This document shows positions 30,294-38,279 of a DNA stretch of 38,279 nucleotides, piece by piece (the first letter of the stretch is position 1; every line of letters starts with the position of its first letter). Origin of the DNA: Rhypophila decipiens (lineage: Eukaryota; Ascomycota; Sordariomycetes; Sordariales; Naviculisporaceae). The position numbers and the translations under genes are program-made. The notes under the pieces are model-generated. The model saw only the letters and a list, made by a program, of their open reading frames with translations, was not told the origin of the DNA and searched no databases. The stretch covers positions 1 to 38,279 of the forward strand of contig MU858313.1 of assembly GCA_033297075.1 (NCBI GenBank). Direction: 5' to 3'.

Positions 30294-32362
30294 ATTGAAT
30301 AAGAGATGAACAGATCTGTGAGGCTCGACAGAATAAAACTTGGGTCAAGTATATGTGCTACTGTCGAGAATACAGGCAGTGTCAAATGTTGTGATACTTG
30401 GAAGAGGAGGGGGAGGCTACTATATTTTATATAAATGATAGATTTAATCTCCTCGGCATCAATCCCTCATTCATATCGAATGATTCAACTGCCTGCATTA
30501 CGGATAGGGGATGGTGGCATTGCAGCCGACGGGGGGCCAGTGAGGCGGCGGCGGTGCCTGAATCGGAGATTCCAAAAGACCCCTGTCCTGTCACCATGTT
30601 CGTCAGTTCGGGGTAGGGTATTTTGACAAACACCATGACCGATCTTCATGTTTAATACTGGCCTGACCGGGCCGAACCCATTGAGGCCGAGATGAATAAG
30701 AAAGAGGCAAACAATCAGTCAGCAGGGTGAGGGTCTTTTCTAAATCAAGATTTTCTCAAGGATAAGTTGAATGAGATGTCATCTTCCTGATCTCACCATT
30801 CAAGGTAGGGTGGCCACTGTGAGACTATTCCGTGTACTGAAATCTTGTACAATACTACGAGTCTTCAACATCAGTTCATTGGTCTATCCCCTGTTCTGGG
30901 GAACCTGGGGGCGCTTTCAGCCCTCGGTGGCCATGTTCAGCGCTGCCATTCCGGGATATACAGGTCACCAATTACAAGACTCCAAAGGCCCATAAGGCAG
31001 GAACAGCAAATGGTGAATAATCTGGGCAAAGATTACAGTGACCCTAACACTTGTTTGTTTAGGCTGCCGAATTGTGCTTTGACATGACAGCGGTCCCGTC
31101 CTTGGTCCTTGGAATCATCCCTACTCCAATTATTGCTTCTAGAGTGTGTTTGCCGGTGGGACAAAGATCCCTGGCAATATCCTTTGCCAGCTTTTTACCT
31201 TCTACTTTGGGGTCGACTTTATGGGTGCTTTATTATGACCTTTTGACCTACCCAGAGGTAGGCCTCCACACAAATACCGGTAGGCCGGAGTGTAGCTATG
31301 GCCGGCCATTGGGGCTGTGTACATGGAATGTTTCACTTGATGCCGACGGGCTTTTTGTTTGGCTCTGTGGTGCCAATGGTTTGTTTGTAACGTTTTATTG
31401 CCATGTGTGATTATTCCATTGTCTTGCTTCAAATCGCATTTCGAGCATATTATCCATATCTTAGGCAGCTATGAGCGTGGAGCCAAAATGCAGCGACATG
31501 TACAATTCCGGATGACTGGAAATCTACAGTGATAACTGATGAGTGAGCGTCTTGGACCTCAGCTCAGCAGTAGACCATGATGATGCTAGTAAGTGGTGCA
31601 AGAAGACGATGTGAGCACTGGGAAACGTGGATACTAATGACAAGCCAGACTGATCTTTATTGCGGAGTAATCACCGGGGTATGCTACCGACTAATACTAA
31701 GAAAGACAAAACACACCTGCCCGTTGTGATATCGGCCGATAATGTCAAACCCCTGACCTTGTGGGATCCATGCCAACGAGCACACTTGTGTTGCGGGCCG
31801 CGGCATGGCAAAGCTTAATGCTACGTCTGTTTATATTTGACAGGGCATCATGGTTGTCACGATTGCTCTCCTTGATCGCCCTCATCTAATGTCAGCTTGG
31901 TATCGGACCTTTTTCTGCCAACAACAAGACAAGCAGTGTGGAGCACATTGCCAAGTTAAAACTCCGACGGCGTGTCCCAACGTGGTCGTTGATTCTTGAT
32001 ATTTAATCTTGGTTTTATCAAGACCATAGCATCGCTATGGTTGTAGTAGTGGTACATCCATACAAGTGATGGTACAAACAATGCGCTCATCCAGGTTCCA
32101 AAGACCTAGACCACAGGCGTCTGATAAGCCCGGAACGTAGGCTCGCCGATGACGGCCTAAACAAAATGTCGAGTGGTGATCATATATACAAAACGTCGGG
32201 CCTTCTCTGCGACAATCCGCGGCCCGGAGTTTGCGTGTACCGATCTCGTCAGCAAACGCGCGACAATCGGCCGTCGTATTCGCTTCGATGCTATGTCGAA
32301 TGATCCATATGTGTATTATTCCCACCTCTTGCTCTTTCAAATCGTGCAATCTCTTTCCATGC
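30294..32362. other. 2-kb intergenic stretch
   Basis: AT-rich near 30420-30440, otherwise ordinary composition. Open frames such as 31072-31410 and 32035-32349 have no recognisable features. The right end should include the 3' UTR of the 32363-32787 gene. Confidence 0.45.
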
Positions 32363-32787
32363 TCACTTGTTTGCTGGTGGACCGCGAGGTGGGGGCGGAG
32401 GAGGATCTGTTGGTGTCCCGCGTGCTTGGTTCTTCAGCTCTTCGACAAAATACCGGATAAAACCTCCTTTCGGCTTGTCCGGGTCCTCTGTTGCTTCTCC
32501 TTGCCGTAATGGCTCATCGGGATTTCGGCCGTGACGGAGCTCTTCGACCGTTCGGTGGATCTTGCGCACGCCATGGTGGAAGGTCGGGCTTCGCAGGAGC
32601 TACGATGTTGGGAAAGTAAGCATAGCTGTGGATGGGAATCGGGATCATATCGTGGGACTAACTTTTTCGACGAGTGTTTGCTGGAGGGGAAGCAACTTGT
32701 TAGCGATTTGAAGTTAGGAAAATTGTCAAGCTCGCATACCTCGTAGATGAGAACGACCCTCAGAATATACGAAATCAAGGGAAGCAT
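32363..32787 (-). CDS. small N-terminal-membrane protein resembling Mrx7, with an 18-nt exon
   Basis: Three exons (32740-32787, 32663-32680, 32363-32599) give 100 residues. Intron 1 is 59 nt (GTATGC, GCTAAC, CTCCAG) and intron 2 is 63 nt (GTTAGT, TCGTAG); phases close and third positions are GC-rich. The product begins with a hydrophobic helix (MLPLISYILRVVLIYE), then QTLVEK from the micro-exon, then LLRSPTFHHGVRKIHRTVEE, a charged middle, FIRYFVEELKNQ and a Pro-rich end. The membrane helix plus LRSPTFH block resembles the fungal Mrx7 family, a small component of mitochondrial expression assemblies (MIOREX) in yeast. This match is from memory of the motif and is moderate. The ATG choice is set by the first exon; no upstream exon is apparent. 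Confidence 0.65.
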
Positions 32788-34008
32788 TGCTGCGGTGGTT
32801 GCAGGTCACATTGGCGATGAAGAAACGTACGCTACTATGCGCGAGTCGAGAGGTTCTTCGATTGCTTCCGAGAGTTTGGATGTTCATGCTTGGGTGTGAC
32901 GCCCTCATTCACAGATTCCCCACCATTGCCACGAAGAGCTTTCCAGTCGCTTATATAAGCGTTTTCCCATCACCAGCGGCAACCCTAACCCTGACTAGGA
33001 ACAGGATCTTGCTGGCTCTCCAACTGGTTGGTCATCCAGCATCCATCCTCACACACCATCTCATCTTCGTCCCGTGCAACCACCACAGAGCACGCCTCCT
33101 CCATAATGCAGCATCTTATGCCGCAATACTCGCAATCGACCGATAGGATCATGATAAGATGGACCGAACCAGTGTCTTTATTTACGTCTTTTATATGTGC
33201 TCGACCTGGACTTCCGTTTCGGCCAAAAACACAAGCAAAGCAAACAATCAATCAAATCAAGTGAATGAGCACTCCGGCGGGCAAAGTCCCTGTCCTGGTC
33301 TTCATGGCACACAATGGACTCTGCCCTGTTGAAGGCGCCTCGAAAATACAATTTACGTTTTTCCCGGCCTTTTGTTCTTATGCAACTCGTCCATATGTCC
33401 CTCACCTTGGTGGTCTCCTTGCCTGCCAACCTGAAGTTCTGAAATCGACTGGCCATGACCTAGGTGAGCACCAAGCCCGTCGACTGATAGTGCTCCAGAC
33501 GAGTTATATGTTCCGAAAAGTGCCATCCCAAGCGGGAGTGGCGGAGGTGATTCCTCCTCTCGGAACGGCGAAACAGCCGCTTCGGTTATATCATCTGGCT
33601 TTGGGCTCAGAGACGGCACGGCTGAAGCTCGCCGGCCCGTCTCGAGACCAGCACGCAGCAAAACAGTCGAGTACATGAGCTTTTACGAGGCATTGTCAGT
33701 TTCAGCGAGGCTCACATGCCCTGCTGGCTGCCGTTTGGAGAGCCTGTGGCAAGAGCCAGGTTAATGCTTGACCAAGCACAGTGCCCAGAAATCAGGAATC
33801 AATGAGAATTAGAGACGGCTCATGGGAGTTAGTGCTCTCACATATTGCAGCCTTAGCAAAGCATGGCATGACATGGGTCCAGCATGCTTCTTCGTCGCGT
33901 GCACCTAAAACTACGCGTGTCCAACCCTTGGAACAGTTGTTGTTCGACCTTGGACTCTATTGCAATGTCTCCGAACTTTGTTAATCATGCTGCCTCGCTC
34001 GCCTCAAG
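32788..34008. other. intergenic region with a doubtful minus-strand small ORF
   Basis: An ATG frame at 33353-33676 on the minus strand (MYSTVLLRAGLETGRRASAV...) has some GC3 bias and an N-terminus that could be a presequence. A Cys-rich frame lies at 32985-33251. I could not build a spliced gene from them, so none is called. Confidence 0.3.
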
Positions 34009-37000
34009 ATGAAGGTGAACGAGGACGCGATCAGTTCCGTTGGCCTTTCGTTGCTGTACGAGCCTGATGAACCAGTAGATTCAGTGGTTGAGTAAGTCAG
34101 ATTCCCAGCCGAGCATCGTTCAAGTTTCTGGGAACACACTGCTTAACAATGACCCCATCACAGTATTATCCTAGTCCACGGACTCGGAGGGCATCCGGTC
34201 CGATCATGGAAATCTGGAACCCAGTCTCCGACACGGCTAGCGACACCATCGACGTCGACAGCGCAACCTACAAGCTCGAGAAGGCGACTGAAAAAGCAAC
34301 CTCCAGTAACACCGCTCCGTCGTTCAAACTCGGAGCCACTTCTGGTCAAAGAGGATCAGCTCGCGCGGAAAGCAAGGTCATTGGGACGAAAGAACTCGCT
34401 CAAGTCGACATCGAGACTTAAACTTGCTGAACTTATCCCGGCCGAGACTGAAGCCCAGGATGAAGTAGCCCAAGTCCCAGAAGTGTACTGGCCGTTGGAG
34501 ATGCTCCCAACATCGTGTCCAAAAGCAAGGATCTTTACATGGGGTTACCACACGCTTGTGGTAGACAAGAAGCCACTGCGCTTACAAAACGACAGCTTTG
34601 CCCACGCAAAGGATCTGGTCATTGAAGTAGCCACTGCCAGGACAACGAACGGCGCCTTGGCTCGCCCCATCATCTTCATAACACACTCTACAGGTGGCTT
34701 GTTGGTCAAAGAGGTGCGCACTCGTCAGCTTCTTCCACGCACAACAACTGACAACAGCTCTAGGCTTTGCGGATAGCAGAGGCAGAACGCGACGGTCCGC
34801 TGAAAGAAATCCTACAGTCAACAGCCGGCGTGGTGTTTATGGCGTGTCCCCACCGGATGAGCGAGCGATCATCGTTAGGGGATGCTATCAAGAGCATGGC
34901 AAGCGTGACACTCCAAGTCGACCCGAACGACCAAGTACTGCAAGAGTTGAGCGGTGCGAAGAATATTCAGTCCGAAATTGGGCGCCAAGCCTTCCTGAGA
35001 ATATGGAACGACTACAACTTCAAGGTCAAGACTTTTCAAGAGTCAGTTGTGCTCAGCTATCGACTTCTGGAGGTCAGGGTAGAGGCTGTAGGTTTATTAT
35101 CCTTCCCTTGTTCTGCAAAGGCATCGAGTTGACGACCCAGTCCGGCCAGACAGCGAGACGCCTAGCCAGTTTCCTCGGCGATCCTCGCGAAGCCGCCGAG
35201 ACCATCAGCGCGACCCACGGCGACGTCTGCAGGTTTTCTTCATCCAACGACTCGGGATATCGATCCCTGGGGTTATTCTTAGGAGCCGTGATACGCTCCG
35301 AGGAAGATCGGGTAAGAAAACGTCTGTCTAGAAGTCGGGTGCAAGAACTAACAAGGAGCATTTTGATCATATCAGAAACATATACTCACCGCCAAGGAGA
35401 CAGGTATGTCTACTTGGCCATTATCCTCACACCATTTCAATCTAGATACTAACGTTTGGTAGAATGTCTCGCTGCTCTTGTCCGTCCACATCACACGTTC
35501 TCGGAGACACATCCGGCGACGTCGTACCCCGGGACGTGCCTCTGGCTGTACGATTCCACTGACTTTCAGTCCTGGCATCACCGAAGCGAAAAGAATAAAC
35601 ACAAGATTCTTTGGATCAGGGGTGAATCAGGCTGTGGAAAGACTATACTGTTAAGATCACTTCGGAGGCGGCTGGAACGGCAGTGGGCTGCAGCCGGCGC
35701 CTCCTTCATCTGGACAAGTGCCGAAGGTCACAATACGGATACCATCTTCTTCCCTGGCACTCGTAGACAGCAGCATGAAATCAACCCAGCCAACGCCTAC
35801 CGAAGTCTCCTGGCTCAGTTATTTCCACAGGACCCTTCACTTCGACAGAGCTTGTTGAAATTGTACCACCGCCCTCGAGACAAGACGGAGATGTTCGATG
35901 ACCAACTCGTCGTCTCCTTTTTTGCTGATCACTATATCGATCAGAAGATTGAGACCCCAACAAGGAGGACCTTCATCTTTGTGGATGTCTCGGACGATGC
36001 TGGGCCAGCATATGTCCAGGAGCTGGTCTGCCGACTTTCTCAACTAGCCCGTAATTCCGACTTCACCATCTGCATTGCCAGTGCGCACCATGCAGAATTG
36101 GAGGAAAGTGGCACGCTGAGCATCGTCATGCATCTCCGAAATTCGGACGACATTCTCCGCTATATCAACCTCAACCTAATAGCAGAATGGGAAGAGCGAA
36201 ATCAAACCGTCATGACGATCGGTCAAAAAGCCGGGGGGGTCTTCCTCTGGGCCGAGATCGTGGTCAATATTCTGAACGCGGCCATCGCCGAGGGAGCTTC
36301 GGAGGAAATGATCGAGTATACGCTCGACGAGGTACCGGGCCATCTACACGGCCTATACGAGTGGATGCTCGCTACGCTGAACGAGCGGGAGAAGGCCGAG
36401 TCTCTGATGCTGTTTCAGTGGGTAATCCTTGCTGCCGAACCGATGCGGTTGAACGACTTGTTCGTCGCCATCAGGCTCACTGAGCCAGCGCCATTCGCAG
36501 CCTACGAGCATCTTGGGCATCTCATGGCGCTGAGTGTCGGACCGCCCAGCTCTATGCGAGAGCTTCGACAACTGCGCAACTCTGAGATCACATCCGACAC
36601 ACCTTACCAGTTTCACCGCTGGCTCCGAGCTCGGTCAATTGGACTCCTGGAGCTCAAAACAGACAGCAGGCAGGGAGTCGCCAATGAGTCGTGGGGTCTT
36701 CAGAAAGTCCAGCCCATCCACAGCTCGGTCCGTTCCTTCTTTCATTCTGGCAAGGGTTTTGCCTGTCTCGCAGATGCAGGTCTGGCCGGCCTCGCCCCCC
36801 AAGGTCTATCGCCGGAGGTCTCTATCGATCTTTCACACTACTCTTTGGTCCGAGCATGTCTGACCTACCTCAACATGCGGGACTTTGAAAATCTGGGACA
36901 CACGCGCTTCCACGACAAAAGGCCGATATCACCCCAGCACCACCATCCCTCCCCTAGTATCAGCCAGGTCACCAGCCCAGCAACGACAAGCATTTCCAAT

Positions 37001-37906
37001 CTGTCCACGCTGGTGAACTCGCCCGCACTGAGCCCTCAAGAGATGTACTTTCGTGAAAAGACGTTTGTCTCTCAGCGGAACTTGATAATGTCCAGCTATC
37101 CGTTCCTCCAGTATGCTGTGGATAACCTCCTCTTTCACTTGCTCAGCCCGCGTTTCTTTCGCTACTTCTTGCCCCAACATGAGCTCTTTGTGTGCCTCTC
37201 GGCCAATCGGTTCCGTCTTTGGAGACGATGGACCTCTCTCGTCGGCACGGCGGACCCGGTCCAGATATTACACAAACATACCGCTGGTACTGCATCAGAA
37301 ACGCCAAATGCTGCCGCGGCCTTGTTGAGTCCAGTGTTCGGTGCTCGATTTCGTCTCGAGCGGGTGTTTCGGAAGCTTAATCGACTGTCTTCGGGGCCTA
37401 TCGGTATTTTTCCATCAGCTGGGCCCAAGTCCCCAGTGAAAGGATCGGGAGGACTCGGCCTGTCTGACTCGAGAGTCGCATCTTCCAGGATGCCGAGAAC
37501 TCCGAGGACGCCCAAGACACCACCGAACTCTGCACTGCCCACCAGCGCCATACCGGACACTGGAGCTGGACCAGAAACTGTCATCACTGGCTTCTTTGAT
37601 CAGCACTTGAATGCATCGACTCCAACAAGTGCCACGGCAGCGGCGGCGGCAGGGTTGTGGGCCCCGACTATCACGTCGCATTTTCAGATGCCGCCGACCA
37701 TCAGCCTGCCGGTCCCGCCCAAGACAAGGCGAGGTCTGTTGACGGGTGTTGTTCCAAGTCCTGGAGATACTGCAGCGCTAGCAGCAAACACTAGATATTC
37801 TCGGACGAGTACGGATACAGGCACGGGTAATGTTGAGAGCTCGACTCGGATTCAGGGCCGAAGTGGAGGTGGACATGTCAAAGTCGAACTGTCGAAGATG
37901 GTCTAA
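34009..37906 (+). CDS. STAND-type protein: serine-esterase-like domain plus P-loop NTPase
   Basis: Six exons: 34009-34091, 34164-34713, 34764-35072, 35129-35311, 35376-35403 (28 nt) and 35463-37906. All phases close, giving 1,198 residues. The intron at 35073-35128 has weak signals, so that border is tentative; the others have branch sites such as CTTAAC, CTAAC and TACTAAC. The N-terminus holds an alpha/beta-hydrolase-like domain: IILVHGLGGHPVRSW (29-43) and ITHSTGGLLVKE with the candidate nucleophile S203. A linker with LGDPREAAETISATHGDVCRF leads to the NTPase: CLWLYDSTDFQSW, the P-loop GESGCGKT (438-445) and FIFVDVSDDA (555-564) as Walker B. A helical region follows to YPFLQYAVDNLLFH, then about 230 residues of Pro/Ser/Thr-rich tail. 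No ankyrin, TPR or WD repeats are visible. Related fungal proteins act in non-self recognition or cell death; activity of this one is inferred. Confidence 0.85.
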
Positions 37907-38279
37907 CTCTGCCGAGACTGAAGGCAGTATCTGGAAGGTCTGGTGTTTTGATATCGACCAGTGTAGATGCAAGTGATGGACGGCCATCGTCGCCTGTGTT
38001 GCCAGACCATGATACTGGACTTGGGGTCGCTATTTGAGTCTTTGTTCTTTGGATGAGCTTTTTCATTTGTGATGTTTATTCTCGGCTGTCTTCTTTTTGG
38101 TCCCAGCTCCTGAGTTGGACTTGAGGGTCAGGATAAACAGCGGGAGAGCAGTGTTTGGTCTGATTATTTACTTAAGAATACATTACCTGTGAGAGGGGAA
38201 ATCGTAGATTGGTCTCTACAGAGCTAAGCTAAGATGTACCGAGCAAGGGGGAGCGCAGGCCATTTATATGGCCAAGTGG
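37907..38279. other. 3' flank of the STAND gene
   Basis: T-rich stretches (38040-38100) consistent with a 3' UTR. No supported gene up to the window edge. Confidence 0.5.

Noticed and set aside
31072..31410. A 112-codon plus-strand frame
   Set aside because: No ATG at its start, no domain, no codon bias and no splice support.
33265..33678. Overlapping open frames on both strands, possibly a small gene
   Set aside because: I could not assign strand, start or splice sites; left as intergenic with a note.
1..38279. tRNA or rRNA genes, CRISPR arrays, bacterial-type operons
   Set aside because: No cloverleaf-like sequence was recognised by eye, and the genome is clearly eukaryotic. A tRNA scan would be needed to exclude tRNAs fully.

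Overview
The window is nuclear DNA of a filamentous ascomycete, most likely a Sordariomycete. The evidence is short introns (about 50-94 nt) with GTAAGT/GTATGT-like donors and CTAAC/CTGAC branch sites, GC-rich third codon positions, and a fungus-specific gene set. That set is an ApsB/Mto1-like microtubule-organising protein, a GH75 chitosanase, a secreted GMC oxidoreductase, an esterase-NTPase STAND protein and a HeLo-like-domain gene. Exon structures were read by hand from splice signals and frame continuity.

Layout. 0.8-2.2 kb: a frameshifted conserved-looking gene and a second gene fragment. 4.4-9.4 kb (+): a Sec7-PH Arf/Arl exchange factor (Syt1-like). 9.9-11.9 kb: three copies of one ~160-bp terminal-inverted-repeat element. 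One lies inside an HNH-endonuclease-like gene that is also broken by stop codons. 12.9-18.9 kb (-): a 1,691-residue coiled-coil protein (ApsB/Mto1-like) and, 81 bp beyond its stop and in the same frame, a second ORF ending in a membrane helix. 20.0-20.3 kb: a different inverted-repeat element filled with a ~24-bp minisatellite. 20.7-22.3 kb (-): a two-exon low-complexity repeat protein. 24.0-25.4 kb (+): a disrupted HeLo-like-domain gene with a C-terminal membrane segment. 25.7-27.8 kb (-): a four-exon secreted GMC oxidoreductase. 29.2-30.3 kb (-): a three-exon GH75 chitosanase with a one-base frameshift between its catalytic Asp and Glu. 32.4-32.8 kb (-): a tiny three-exon gene resembling Mrx7, with an 18-nt exon. 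34.0-37.9 kb (+): a six-exon esterase/NTPase STAND gene without recognisable C-terminal repeats.

The genes are not an operon or an obvious cluster. Two housekeeping cell-biology genes (membrane traffic, microtubule nucleation) bracket a transposon-scarred accessory patch. To their right lies accessory sequence with two secreted enzymes and two genes of the kind linked to fungal non-self recognition. Frame-disrupting changes are frequent: 794-1658, 1956-2149, 10200-11677, 12940-13747, 23995-25398 and 29159-30293. Either this region is undergoing gene decay or the assembly carries indel errors; raw reads would decide.

The most novel signals are the element trio with a conserved micro-ORF, the inverted-repeat element built around a minisatellite, and the recurrent pattern of an in-frame TAG followed by a long continuing open frame.
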